The notes beneath the pieces are model-generated. The model had not been told where the DNA came from, did no database searches, and was given only the letters and a program-made list of their open reading frames with translations. This document shows, in pieces, positions 17,083 through 28,254 of a stretch of 64,000 bases of DNA. Every line of letters starts with the position of its first letter. Position 1 is the first letter of the stretch. Source of the DNA: Muribaculaceae bacterium (GTDB lineage: Bacteria > Bacteroidota > Bacteroidia > Bacteroidales > Muribaculaceae); assembly GCA_022510425.1 (NCBI GenBank), contig JAFLTO010000015.1, positions 1 through 64,000 of the forward strand, in the 5' to 3' direction. The translations under genes were made by a program, and so were the position numbers.

Positions 17083-18969
17083 ATGGACCCGCTAAAACAT
17101 GAATGCGGCATTGCAATGATCAGGCTTTTAAAGCCAATCTCTTATTATAAAGAGAAATACGGGAGTTATGCCTGGGCTCTCAAAAAGCTATATCTTCTCA
17201 TGGAGAAGCAACACAACCGCGGTCAGGAAGGTGCCGGTATAGGGGTTGTGAAGCTGCACGCTCTGCCGGGGTCGGAATTTGTTTTCCGTGAAAGAGCTTT
17301 AGGAACGCAAGCTATCAGAGAAATTTTTGATAATATTGGTCCCGAACTTGAAAAAATTCAGCTGGAACATATGTCACCTCAAGACGTGGAGCAAAAAGCT
17401 CCTTTTGTTGGTGAGATATACCTTGGTCACCTCAGATATAGCACAACCGGAAAATCGGGCATGAGTTATGTCCATCCTTTCTTGCGCAGAAACAACTGGC
17501 CGTCGCGAAATCTTCTTCTATGTGGAAATTTCAACATGACCAACGTGGATGAGATTTTCAAGAAAGTGGTAGAAAAAGGTCAGCATCCGCGTATCTATAG
17601 CGACACAGTGATGCTGCTGGAACAATTAGGTTATGCCTTGGATAAGGAAAACCATAAGGTTTATAGAAAATATCGAGATACTCTTCCTGAACTGGAAATC
17701 ACCAAAAAGATAGAAGAGGAGATAGATATAAAAGCAGTCTTGAAGGCAGCTGCACCTACATGGGATGGGGGTTATGTGATATGTGGCGCCACCGGTTCGG
17801 GAGATATGTTCGCCCTTAGAGATGCAAAAGGAATACGCCCTGCCTATTATTATCAAGATGAGGAAGTGGTGGTGGTGGCTTCAGAACGACCGGTGCTTCA
17901 AACCGTGTTCAATATAGCCCGAAAAGATGTAAAGGAACTGGAACCGGGATTTGCCATAACTGTTACTGCAAAAGGAAAAACTGAAATTTCCCAAATATTG
18001 GATGCCACAGGCCATCAGAAATGCTCCTTTGAAAGAATTTATTTTTCACGGGGAAGCGACGCCGATATTTATCAGGAAAGAAAACAGCTTGGCAAGAACC
18101 TTGTGCCCGAAATTCTTGAAAAAATAGGTAATGATATAGACCACACTGTTTTCTCTTTCATACCCAATACCGCTGAAGTGGCTTTTATAGGCATGATTGA
18201 AGGTCTTGAATATCATTTGAACAACCTTAAGATAGAAAAAATCCTTAAGGCCCGAGACAGAAATGCCCTGACTGATGAAAGAGTAAAGAAAATAATAGGA
18301 CAAAAGCTCAGGATAGAAAAAATAGCCATAAAAGATATCAAGCTTCGCACATTTATAACCGAAGGTGAGTCGCGCGATGAACTTGCCGCCCATGTATATG
18401 ATGTCACTTACGGATGCGTGGCAAACAATGAAGATAATCTGGTGGTGATAGACGACAGTATAGTGCGAGGCACTACCTTAACTCAGAGTATCCTTAGAAT
18501 TCTTGACAGGCTGCATCCTAAGAAAATAATTGTAGTGAGTAGCTCGCCACAGGTGAGATATCCCGACTATTATGGCATAGACATGTCAAGTCTGGGTGAA
18601 TTTGCTGCGTTCCGTGCCGCAATCGCTTTGCTGAAAGAGAAAGGAATGGAACATGTGATAAAGAATGTGTACGAAAGATGCTTGGAAATGGCCAAACTTC
18701 CCGACAATCAACAGGTGAATTGTGTAAAGGAGATTTATGCTCCCTTCTCACAACAGGAAGTGGCGGCCAAAATGGCTGAAATGTTGACTCCTCCAGGCAC
18801 TCATGCAGAAGTGAGATTGATATTCCAGACTTTGAAAGGTCTCCATGAAGCTATTCCGGGTCACCAAGGTGATTGGTATTTCTCAGGCCACTATCCCACT
18901 CCGGGAGGCGTAAGATTGGTCAACAAGGCTTTTGTGGCATTCTATGAAAAGAAAAATCCTCGAAATTAA
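17083..18969 (+). CDS. Long amidophosphoribosyltransferase-like protein
   Basis: A 628-aa protein: N-terminal class II glutamine amidotransferase domain and C-terminal phosphoribosyltransferase domain, as in PurF (first step of purine synthesis). The start at 17083 is favoured over upstream TTG/ATG codons because it has an AAAGGAGG site 5 nt before it and places the nucleophile Cys8 in MDPLKHECGIA close to the N-terminus. The PRPP loop is VVIDDSIVRGTTL. It is longer than canonical PurF (~470-500 aa), with extra segments in the middle and at the end; Bacteroidetes often carry this variant besides canonical purF. Whether it is the main purine enzyme is unclear. pyrG follows 28 bp later. Confidence 0.88.
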   Translation: MDPLKHECGIAMIRLLKPISYYKEKYGSYAWALKKLYLLMEKQHNRGQEGAGIGVVKLHALPGSEFVFRERALGTQAIREIFDNIGPELEKIQLEHMSPQDVEQKAPFVGEIYLGHLRYSTTGKSGMSYVHPFLRRNNWPSRNLLLCGNFNMTNVDEIFKKVVEKGQHPRIYSDTVMLLEQLGYALDKENHKVYRKYRDTLPELEITKKIEEEIDIKAVLKAAAPTWDGGYVICGATGSGDMFALRDAKGIRPAYYYQDEEVVVVASERPVLQTVFNIARKDVKELEPGFAITVTAKGKTEISQILDATGHQKCSFERIYFSRGSDADIYQERKQLGKNLVPEILEKIGNDIDHTVFSFIPNTAEVAFIGMIEGLEYHLNNLKIEKILKARDRNALTDERVKKIIGQKLRIEKIAIKDIKLRTFITEGESRDELAAHVYDVTYGCVANNEDNLVVIDDSIVRGTTLTQSILRILDRLHPKKIIVVSSSPQVRYPDYYGIDMSSLGEFAAFRAAIALLKEKGMEHVIKNVYERCLEMAKLPDNQQVNCVKEIYAPFSQQEVAAKMAEMLTPPGTHAEVRLIFQTLKGLHEAIPGHQGDWYFSGHYPTPGGVRLVNKAFVAFYEKKNPRN

Positions 18970-18991
18970 TTGTATCAGATATAAGGAATAA

Positions 18992-20614
<1,623 letters not shown>

Positions 20615-20635
20615 TAAACTTAACTCTGTTAAACA

Positions 20636-20669
20636 AAACCCTCACTATGTAATTCCATGGTGAGGGTTT
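20636..20669. terminator. Bidirectional terminator between pyrG and a convergent gene
   Basis: AAACCCTCAC / GTGAGGGTTT perfect 10-bp stem with a 14-nt loop, placed between two converging genes. Confidence 0.8.
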
Positions 20670-20692
20670 GCTTATTCTAAACGGACTATTTT

Positions 20693-21946
20693 TTATTCTT
20701 CGTATCTGATCTTTGCTTTGCGGATCACTTTCCAGCAACCTCCTTCAAACACGGCTGTACCCGAGGTTTCAGTGATGATACGTGAAACATCGTAAGTGTC
20801 ATACAAATCATGACCGGTGCAGGCTGTTTCGAGATATTCTTCGGGATTAGATAAAGCCAAACTCCATGCCGCAGGTGAATCAGCTACTCTGAAAGTCCCG
20901 GTAAAACCATCTGAGGTGTCAAGCACAAACACTGAATGGCCCGCATTGAGAGTTCTGTCAGCTCTTACAAAAATTCCTCTTGCATTGGCTCTTCCTAAGA
21001 AAATGGTTCTTAATACGGGTCGGTTGGAAGGTGTTTCTTTTGATTCGGGTCTTCTTGGAGATGGCTCGGCTTTAGAAGCTGCTTTCAAAGCACCGATTTC
21101 TGAAGCCATCGCATCCAATTTCGTCTTTAGTTCTGAATTTTGTTTTGTGGCTGCTTCAAGTTTTTTCTTCAACATTGAGATTTCCACATCCTTGTCGGCC
21201 ACTAAGGATTCATAATGCTCTAATTTGTCCAAGTCTTCCTTTTGATGGTAGGCCTCATTTGAAGATTGATTACCGGTTTTCTTCATCACATTGGCAGCAT
21301 ACACCACTAAAGCCACAACGATAGCCACCAAAATTCCTAAGACCATAATATAGACCCAGGTATAATTTGTGGCTTTTTCCACATTTAATTCTTCATCTAA
21401 ATTATCATCATTTTCCAAGATAGGTGAAGCTGCCATGGATCCCAAACTGTCTAATGAAGTTAAGTTATTTTGGGAAGAGGCCGTGTCAGAGGGTTGCACA
21501 TGTGCAACAGGAGTGGTTGGAGAAGACGTGCCTCCCCCTTCAGCCTGAGGGGGTGCAATAGTCATTTTATTAATTTGAGAACGGGCACGAAGTCTTCCTC
21601 CACGTCCTTTTTCCAATAATCCTTTATTTTGAAAGGCGGTCACAGCCCAATATTCCACCAATTTTTCTTTATTCCAGTCTTTATAATCGGTAGGCACAGG
21701 AATGGCCTTGAAAGCCTTGATGTTTTCTTTCTCTTTTGGTTTTAGACTTGCCTCAAGTTCTTCCATGGTTTTGGGATTGAGGTCATCAAGGTAGCCGGAA
21801 CCATCGTTGGCATATCTAATATAGGCCTTTGCCGCAATGGTTCGAGCTTGTTCCATTTCCTTTTGTGTCACGGCTAATGCCAAAAGAGGCAAGAACATAA
21901 CCAGAAATGCCAAAATAGTTTTAAATTTCAAAATTTTCTTTATCAT
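20693..21946 (-). CDS. Membrane-anchored coiled-coil protein of unknown function
   Basis: A 417-aa protein: signal peptide (ILAFLVMFLPLLALA), periplasmic part with a short conserved helical block (about 25-115), Ser/Thr/Pro linker, transmembrane span (YIMVLGILVAIVVALVVYAA, about 198-217), a coiled coil (about 240-290, EHYESLVADKDVEISMLKKK), and a C-terminal small beta-rich domain (about 310-417). Because the coiled coil follows the span, the C-terminal domain probably faces the cytoplasm. Located 72 bp after rpoN on the same strand. No function known to me. Confidence 0.75.
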   Translation of the reverse strand: MIKKILKFKTILAFLVMFLPLLALAVTQKEMEQARTIAAKAYIRYANDGSGYLDDLNPKTMEELEASLKPKEKENIKAFKAIPVPTDYKDWNKEKLVEYWAVTAFQNKGLLEKGRGGRLRARSQINKMTIAPPQAEGGGTSSPTTPVAHVQPSDTASSQNNLTSLDSLGSMAASPILENDDNLDEELNVEKATNYTWVYIMVLGILVAIVVALVVYAANVMKKTGNQSSNEAYHQKEDLDKLEHYESLVADKDVEISMLKKKLEAATKQNSELKTKLDAMASEIGALKAASKAEPSPRRPESKETPSNRPVLRTIFLGRANARGIFVRADRTLNAGHSVFVLDTSDGFTGTFRVADSPAAWSLALSNPEEYLETACTGHDLYDTYDVSRIITETSGTAVFEGGCWKVIRKAKIRYEE

Positions 21947-22018
21947 ATATAATTTTCTCCTTTTCTAACACAATCCCTTCATCATTTATTTATAAATCTC
22001 TTATCCCTTATATTGGTA

Positions 22019-23398
22019 TCACATTTCCTTCCTAAGGCGTGCTACAGGGATGCCCTTTCTGTCTCTATATTTAGCTATGGTTCTTCTTGACACATCATAA
22101 CCTTTATCAAGCATTTCAAGACGTATTTTCTCATCGCTAAGAGGATGTTTCTTATCCTCTTTATTTACTATCTTAGTAATCTCAGCTTCGATTTTTCTGT
22201 TGGTGAGAACTTCCACGTCTTCAGAATTTTCAGAACCGATAGAGTCACTGAAAAAGAATCTCAAAGGGAAAACACCCCAGGGAGTATTGACATGTTTATT
22301 GGTAGTGGCTCTTGATATCACAGAAAGATCATATCCTGTGAGGGCTGCTATATCCTTGATCATCATAGGTTTCAGCCTATAGATATTTTGGGTGAGGAAA
22401 TATTCTTTCTGAATTTTCACGATTGCAGTCATCACATTGATCAAGGTGTCTTGTCTTTGTTTCAGAATCTTTATGAAATCGCGAGCGTCATTATAACGAG
22501 ATATTATAAATTCGTTTCCTTTTTTTGCTCTTCTATTTGCACTTGCATTGAGTTCTGCCACTGCTTCGGAAAATGTCCTGTCTATGGTTAGTTCCGGTAT
22601 GCGGTTGTTGGTTGAAATAGAGATTTCACCATCTTCCACATTCACATTTAGATCCGGCACAATCACATTAGAGGTATCGAGTGAAGAGGTAAAGATTGTT
22701 CCGGGTTTTGGATTCAGACTTTTGATCAGATCCACAGCCTGTTTCACTTTTTCAGGCGGCAATTTAAGTGAGGTCACCAGTTTATGAGAATGTTTCATAG
22801 AAAACGCCTCAAACTGATTGTCGATAATATTGAGGGCATCCTTCACTGTCTGAGTGGGTGGCATATGAATCAATTGTAGACGCAGACATTCCTTTAAATC
22901 AGCTGCTCCAACCCCATAGGGTTCAAAATCCTGCACTGTTTCTAAAGTTTTTTTAGCAGTTTCTTCATCTACAATGATGCCGGGTCCGAAAGCCATATCG
23001 TTTATGATTCCGCTTAAAGGCCGGCGAAGATACCCATTGGTGTCAATGTTTCCAATGATATATCGGGCCATAGTTCTCTCAAGATCGGGCATAGTTCTTT
23101 CAGAGAGTTGCCTTAACAATGCATCTAATAGAGTTTCCCCGGTGTCGGCAGGTGAGAAATCATATGCTTGGTCTTCCTGAGGGGTGTTTTGTGAATATAG
23201 CCTGTAACGCGGTATCTCTTCCTGTGCCACCGGTTGGTCTTCATCCACTTCCAAAGCCGGATTCTCTTCAAGTTCACGATCTATGGCTTCTTCCAATTCC
23301 GGGGCAGTATATTCCAATAATTTAGTAAACCGGAGCTGCTGTTGAGAAAGCCGCATCACGGTCTTTTGTTCAAGTGCTAATGATTGGTCGGAAGCCAT
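22019..23398 (-). CDS. rpoN: RNA polymerase sigma-54 factor
   Basis: A 459-aa sigma-54. The N-terminal activator-interacting region has the glutamine/leucine-rich SLALEQKTVMRLSQQQLRF; the core-binding region follows, then the HTH, and the diagnostic RpoN box RRTIAKYRDRKG near the C-terminus, which reads the -24 element. Length is normal. It needs an AAA+ enhancer-binding activator, none of which is in this window. The 148-bp gap to the divergent TPR gene should hold promoters for both. Confidence 0.97.
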   Translation of the reverse strand: MASDQSLALEQKTVMRLSQQQLRFTKLLEYTAPELEEAIDRELEENPALEVDEDQPVAQEEIPRYRLYSQNTPQEDQAYDFSPADTGETLLDALLRQLSERTMPDLERTMARYIIGNIDTNGYLRRPLSGIINDMAFGPGIIVDEETAKKTLETVQDFEPYGVGAADLKECLRLQLIHMPPTQTVKDALNIIDNQFEAFSMKHSHKLVTSLKLPPEKVKQAVDLIKSLNPKPGTIFTSSLDTSNVIVPDLNVNVEDGEISISTNNRIPELTIDRTFSEAVAELNASANRRAKKGNEFIISRYNDARDFIKILKQRQDTLINVMTAIVKIQKEYFLTQNIYRLKPMMIKDIAALTGYDLSVISRATTNKHVNTPWGVFPLRFFFSDSIGSENSEDVEVLTNRKIEAEITKIVNKEDKKHPLSDEKIRLEMLDKGYDVSRRTIAKYRDRKGIPVARLRKEM

Positions 23399-23546
23399 TG
23401 TTTTAACATTACCTTGTTTTACTTTGCGAAATTAGGAAAAAAAAAGATAAAAAATTGTGGGTAACGTAAAAATTGTGTAATTTCGCAACTTGTAGGGAAA
23501 TAGGGAAAAAGTTACAACATAAAAACAAAAAATTTACAACTAAAAA

Positions 23547-24227
23547 ATGGCATCCCATAGAGATAAACATCAGGAGGAGACCGCAATTGACCGTATGAAC
23601 TCTCATCTCACTGATGCAAGCAGTAAAATAGCAGACAACAAGAAAATTATAATCATAGCAGTCGGCATCATTCTTGTGGTGGCGGCTTTCGTGCTAAGTT
23701 ACTTGTTTATTTATAAAAACCCACATGTTGAGAAGGCATTCGAGGCTTACAACGGAGTGGAAACCCAAGCCTTAAATGATTCAACAGCCGCAGCACAATA
23801 TATGGAAGTGGCTGACCAATATGGCAGTGATGATGCCGGTAAATTGGCTGCATTAAGTGCAGGCGAGGCTCTTTATAATCAAGGTAGATATGAAGAAGCT
23901 GTTAAATATCTTAAAAAATTCTCGACAAAAGATGATATCCTTGAAGCCAATGCCCTCGTTCTCACCGGCGATTGCTATGTAAACCTCGAGAACTACGACG
24001 AAGCGATCAATTATTTCCAGAAAGCTATAAGAAAGGCTAACGGTAATCCGCAAATCGTGCCAAGAGTGCTCCTTAAGGAGGCTAATGTGTATGACGCTCA
24101 AGGCAACTTCGGTAAAGCTCTTGAATGCTATCAACAGATAAAAAACAATTTCCCGGAATTTAAATTGGGTAATGGCATGGAAATGGATGCCTATATAGCA
24201 AGGGAAATTGCAAGAATGGGCGAATAA
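23547..24227 (+). CDS. Membrane-anchored tetratricopeptide-repeat protein
   Basis: A 226-aa protein with a short cytoplasmic N-terminus, one membrane span (IIIIAVGIILVVAAFVLSYL, about 35-54) and an outer part with about three TPR units (GEALYNQGRYEEAVKYL, TGDCYVNLENYDEAINYF, EANVYDAQGNFGKALECY). The layout resembles YfgM-type ancillary proteins of the Sec translocon, but this is inference from architecture. Ends just before a terminator. Confidence 0.85.
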   Translation: MASHRDKHQEETAIDRMNSHLTDASSKIADNKKIIIIAVGIILVVAAFVLSYLFIYKNPHVEKAFEAYNGVETQALNDSTAAAQYMEVADQYGSDDAGKLAALSAGEALYNQGRYEEAVKYLKKFSTKDDILEANALVLTGDCYVNLENYDEAINYFQKAIRKANGNPQIVPRVLLKEANVYDAQGNFGKALECYQQIKNNFPEFKLGNGMEMDAYIAREIARMGE

Positions 24228-24283
24228 TTATCTCTGAAGTTTTTCAGACTTCATAAAATAATAAAACACTTGCTTATTTTATG

Positions 24284-24319
24284 AAAAGGGGCAACATCCT
24301 TAGGGGTGGGTGCCCTTTT
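24284..24319. terminator. Intrinsic terminator between convergent genes
   Basis: AAAAGGGGCA pairs with TGCCCTTTT and is followed by TTTTCTATT on the plus strand. Shared by the TPR gene and the GSCFA operon. Confidence 0.75.
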
Positions 24320-24347
24320 CTATTGTAATCCTTATTCCAAACTTTCC

Positions 24348-25238
24348 CTAAGTCAACTTCTTCCCTAAAGCTCCTGTTTTGGGTCGGTGGTGTAAGGCCT
24401 TAAATTTTTTAGAACCTTCATTAAGTATCCGGTTACCCTCTTCATCCAAAAATGTCTCCCGGAATTTCTCCCAGATGTACTCAATCGCTTCGTCAGAGGG
24501 ATGCGAAAGATCGGAGGCATAAAATCTATAATCCCGCAAATCATCAAGCATTATTTCATAGGCCGGGAAATAAAAACATTTGTCATCATATTTGCATATT
24601 TCCTCCACACCTAATTGTAACACTGCTTTTGAACGTGAATTACCCACAAAACCATTCTTTAGATGTCTCACGGGACTCACAGTGAATATTATAGCTATAT
24701 CCGGAAATCTCTTTTTAAGGCTTTCGATTAAAACATGCCAATAGATGAAAACATCGCCTTCCGACATTCGCTTTTCATAAAACAATTCTGAGGGTTGTTT
24801 ATGACAATTCCCTACTATGCTTTCGTCTTTCTTTAGATGATAACATATGGAAGTGCCGAAAGTCACTATCAAAACCTTTCCTTGACTGAGGTTTTCAAGA
24901 AATTCTTTTTGACGGTTTAAAAATTCCTGAATACAATCTTCCTTAATGCGGGATGAAAAAGAGGAATCAAAGCAGTGGGAATTCCAGATTCCTCTGAATT
25001 CAAACAGAGTTTGTTCAAATCTTTCATAACCCTTTTCAAGATCGAGCATCAAGTCTATGGCCTTGCATATGGAAAAAGGATTATATAGGGTTCCGAAGGG
25101 ATTCACGGCTTTCCAAAGATGCTCCCTCATTTTTTCAGCTATATTTTCCGAAAAACAAGAGCCTGCCATCACCACAGGTTTCAGAGGCGATAATGTCAGA
25201 GAAGATCTCTGGCTTAAGTATTCTGTCCTGAATTTCAT
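24348..25238 (-). CDS. GSCFA-domain (SGNH-hydrolase-like) protein
   Basis: A 296-aa protein of the GSCFA family, named after the motif seen here as AGSCFSENIAE (about residues 25-35). Other family blocks: NPFGTLYNP, TFGTSICY, FTVSPVRHLKNG, and DLSHPSDEAIEYIWEKF, the last giving the D..H pair of an SGNH-type esterase. The substrate is unknown; a role in acyl or acetyl transfer or removal is plausible. Its ATG overlaps the stop of the GH3-like gene (ATGA), a sign of coupling in the MATE-GH3-GSCFA operon. Confidence 0.9.
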   Translation of the reverse strand: MKFRTEYLSQRSSLTLSPLKPVVMAGSCFSENIAEKMREHLWKAVNPFGTLYNPFSICKAIDLMLDLEKGYERFEQTLFEFRGIWNSHCFDSSFSSRIKEDCIQEFLNRQKEFLENLSQGKVLIVTFGTSICYHLKKDESIVGNCHKQPSELFYEKRMSEGDVFIYWHVLIESLKKRFPDIAIIFTVSPVRHLKNGFVGNSRSKAVLQLGVEEICKYDDKCFYFPAYEIMLDDLRDYRFYASDLSHPSDEAIEYIWEKFRETFLDEEGNRILNEGSKKFKALHHRPKTGALGKKLT

Positions 25239-26767
25239 TCTTTGTTGAGCTCCAGAAGATTTTCCATCATTTCACGGCTGTTGCTGAGTCGGGGCACTTT
25301 CCTTTGGCCACCCAATTTATGGGATCCCTTGGTCTTAAGCCAGTCATCAAACACTCCTTTTCGTGCATTGACTATTTCTGGCATTTCAAGGAATATATTT
25401 CCGGAACGTTTAGCATCGTAATCTGAATTTAATTTTCTGAGTTCATCATCCAATGTAACGATGAAGGCCTTGATGTCGGAGGGTTGTTTATCCCACTCTA
25501 TAAGCCATTGATGTCTACCCTTCTTGTTTCTTTTAGCATACACCGGAGCCGCTGTATAATTCAATATGTTTGAGTTATGGATATGACAGGCAGCCGCTAT
25601 TGCCCTTTCGGCATTGTCTTCCATTAGTTCTTCTCCGAAGGCATTGATGAATGCGCCGGTTCTTCCGGCTATTCTTATCTTCACCGGATTTATAGAAGAG
25701 ATCCTCACAGTATCTCCCAGTCTGTATCTCCAAAGGCCGTTGCTTGATGTGATCACCATTTCATAGGTATGATCTGGCTTGACTTCCCACACAGGAATTG
25801 GATCGGAATCAGGTTCCGTCACAGGTATGAATTCATAGAATACGTCTCTGTCAATTATTAATAGCATCCCCTTGTCGTCGGGATTGTTTTGCACTGCGAA
25901 AAATCCTTCAGAGGCATTATAGGTTTCAAGGAAATGCATGTCGAGCCCCTTGGTGATTTCCAGATATTCATCTCTATAAGGTTCAAAGGAAATTCCCCCG
26001 TGGAAAAATACTTCCAAACCGGGCCAAACATCTTTCAGACTTGTGGCTTTCTTGTTGTCAAGAATATGTCTGAGCACTGTGAGAAACCATGATGGCACTC
26101 CTGAAATATTGGTGACATATTCTTTTGAGGCTTCCTCCACAAGCGCCGGAAGCTTTTGGTTCCAGTCACTTAGAAGAGCAGTTTTCTTAGACGGCACTCT
26201 CACAAGTTCAGCCAAAGGAGTGATATGGTTGATTAGTGTGGCGCTTAAATCCCCGATATGGATTGTGCCTGCAGGGATGTTTAATGTATTGGAAAAAGAT
26301 CCTCCTAAAATAAAACCTTTACCGGCAAACATGTGGCTTTTGGGGTTGTTGTTGAGGTAATGAGCCACAGCATCTTCCCCTCCCCTATAATGGTTGCCTT
26401 TAAGGGAATCATCGGTGATTGGAAGATACTTTGATTTTCCTCCGGACGTGCCCGATGACTGGGCGAAATTCCTGCACACACCCGGCCATAGAATATCCTT
26501 CTTGCCTTTGATCATTTTCATCACGTCTTCGCGTATATCTTCGTAATGAACTGTAGGCACTTTTTTTGAAAATTCTTTATACGGATCTTTACAATTTGCT
26601 ATCTCGGCAAATCCGTATTTTTTGCCTATTTCAGTTTGGGATGCCCGTTTTAAATGGGATGTAAGCAAATCTCGTTGAATTCTCTCCGTGTTGCCTTTCC
26701 AATAATCCACTCTTTTTGCTATCCTCGTAAAATAAGGTCGTACTATGGGGGTAAAATCTATCCTCAT
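25235..26767 (-). CDS. GH3-family acyl-adenylate-forming protein
   Basis: A 510-aa member of the GH3 auxin-responsive-promoter family, relatives of plant enzymes that adenylate a carboxylic acid and join it to an amino acid. ATP-site motifs are visible: SSGTSGGKSKYLPIT (about 108-122), ETYNASEGFFAVQ (about 285) and WRYRLGDTVRI (about 348). Bacterial substrates are not known. It overlaps both neighbours by 4 bp (MATE upstream, GSCFA downstream), implying that an adenylated product, an esterase-like enzyme and an exporter act together; that is inference. Confidence 0.92.
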   Translation of the reverse strand: MRIDFTPIVRPYFTRIAKRVDYWKGNTERIQRDLLTSHLKRASQTEIGKKYGFAEIANCKDPYKEFSKKVPTVHYEDIREDVMKMIKGKKDILWPGVCRNFAQSSGTSGGKSKYLPITDDSLKGNHYRGGEDAVAHYLNNNPKSHMFAGKGFILGGSFSNTLNIPAGTIHIGDLSATLINHITPLAELVRVPSKKTALLSDWNQKLPALVEEASKEYVTNISGVPSWFLTVLRHILDNKKATSLKDVWPGLEVFFHGGISFEPYRDEYLEITKGLDMHFLETYNASEGFFAVQNNPDDKGMLLIIDRDVFYEFIPVTEPDSDPIPVWEVKPDHTYEMVITSSNGLWRYRLGDTVRISSINPVKIRIAGRTGAFINAFGEELMEDNAERAIAAACHIHNSNILNYTAAPVYAKRNKKGRHQWLIEWDKQPSDIKAFIVTLDDELRKLNSDYDAKRSGNIFLEMPEIVNARKGVFDDWLKTKGSHKLGGQRKVPRLSNSREMMENLLELNKE

Positions 26768-28152
26768 ACAGCCAATTCAAGTTTTTTCTTTTTAATGTGT
26801 TTGATTTGTATTGTCAGCATTATAGCTGTCACAACCGCTGCTGCAAAGTCGCAAACGGGATAACAAGACCAGACTCCGTTGAGACCGAATCTTGGAGGCA
26901 AGATGAGCAGCATGGGTATCATGAATATTATCTGTCGGGTAAGGGAAAGGAATACGGCTCTTCCTGCCATACCCAAACTTTGGAAAAAGTTGGTGCCAAC
27001 TATCTGGAAGCCCACCATCCAGAAGGTGAGAGTGGTGATTCTCAAACAATTTATGGCACAATTTATCTGAGCCTCGTCTTGCATAAAAGCCGCAGCGATT
27101 ATACCCGGATTGAAAGCTCCCACAAGGCTGCCGATTGAAGTGACACATACACCACTGATAATGGCAAGCCGTAAGGTGGCAAACAATCGGTTAAGTTTTC
27201 CCGAACCGTAATTGTATCCCAGGATTGGTTGCATACCTTGGCATATACCGATCACGACGAAAACGAATATCGTGACAAAACGATTGAAAACAACTACGGA
27301 TGCAATTGCGTCATCACCACCATATTTAAGAAGGGAATTGTTTACAATGGCATTGATTGCGGAGCCGGCTACATTGATAAGAAAAGGAGACATACCGATG
27401 TAAAGGATTGCCTTTATCACCTTCCAATCAAGTTTGAATGTACCTCTCACAAAGTGTAAAGTGACATCTTTCTTAAAAAAATGGCTCATCACGAAGAAAG
27501 CCGTCACAAGCATTGAAATATCAGTGGCTATGGCTGCTCCCTTGATACCCCACTTAAAACCGAATAAAAATAAAGGGGCAAGAATTGCATTCATTCCGGC
27601 TCCTATCATGTTTGTGTACATGGCTCTGCTCGGATAACCCGTGGCACGCATAATATTGTTGTAGGAGAAAGTGAGGTTCATCAGTACCATTCCGGGCAAA
27701 ATCCAGAGCATGAATTCACGTGCATATGGCAGTGAATTTGGTGACGCTCCAAACATTTTCAAAATCGGTGTGATGAATATAGCGAAGAGTGTGATATATG
27801 CGATTCCGATAAATACTGTGAGTTGCACTGAATTGCCTAAGATTATCTCTGCCTGCCGTTTGTTGTCTTGCCCCATTACAATGCTCACCCTTGTAGCGGC
27901 TCCGGCACCTATAAGCATACCCAGTGCGGTGCCCAAGTTCATCACTGGAAAGGTGACTGCTATCCCGCTCACCACATTCGGATCGTCGATTGCATGGCCG
28001 ATAACAATAGAGTCGATTATATTATATACAGCTGTCACCACAGTGCCTACCACTGCCGGCAGGCTGTATTTCAGGAGCAGGCGCCATATCTTGGCATTAC
28101 CCAGTTCCTGCAGTCGCTCATGAGGCGTTTCAGTGGTGGCGTTTAGCGGCAT
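26764..28152 (-). CDS. MATE-family multidrug/metabolite efflux protein
   Basis: A 462-aa integral membrane protein with about 12 spans, typical of MATE/MatE antiporters (NorM, DinF groups), exporting organic cations or metabolites with Na+ or H+. The two-fold pattern is visible with PAVVGTVVTAVYNIIDSIVIGHA at the start of the first half and MSPFLINVAGSAINAIVNN in the second. The ATG at 28152 (MPLNATTETP) is preferred to the TTG at 28170. First gene of the three-gene operon with GH3 and GSCFA proteins. Confidence 0.92.
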   Translation of the reverse strand: MPLNATTETPHERLQELGNAKIWRLLLKYSLPAVVGTVVTAVYNIIDSIVIGHAIDDPNVVSGIAVTFPVMNLGTALGMLIGAGAATRVSIVMGQDNKRQAEIILGNSVQLTVFIGIAYITLFAIFITPILKMFGASPNSLPYAREFMLWILPGMVLMNLTFSYNNIMRATGYPSRAMYTNMIGAGMNAILAPLFLFGFKWGIKGAAIATDISMLVTAFFVMSHFFKKDVTLHFVRGTFKLDWKVIKAILYIGMSPFLINVAGSAINAIVNNSLLKYGGDDAIASVVVFNRFVTIFVFVVIGICQGMQPILGYNYGSGKLNRLFATLRLAIISGVCVTSIGSLVGAFNPGIIAAAFMQDEAQINCAINCLRITTLTFWMVGFQIVGTNFFQSLGMAGRAVFLSLTRQIIFMIPMLLILPPRFGLNGVWSCYPVCDFAAAVVTAIMLTIQIKHIKKKKLELAV

Positions 28153-28200
28153 ATTAATGAATTTTTGCAAATTTACTTATTTAGACCCCATTCCACAAAA

Positions 28201-28230
28201 AAGCGGCAAGTGTATTTTCACCTGCCGCCT
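28201..28230 (-). terminator. Intrinsic terminator of the aquaporin gene
   Basis: On the minus strand GCGGCAGGTG..CTTGCCGC is followed by TTTTTT. It lies 25 bp after the aquaporin stop. Confidence 0.85.
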
Positions 28231-28254
28231 TATATATTTATTGTCTAATCTTAT

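Noticed and set aside
26797-28146. Several plus-strand ORFs of 60-150 aa
   Set aside because: All lie antisense to the MATE transporter gene, which has clear family signatures.
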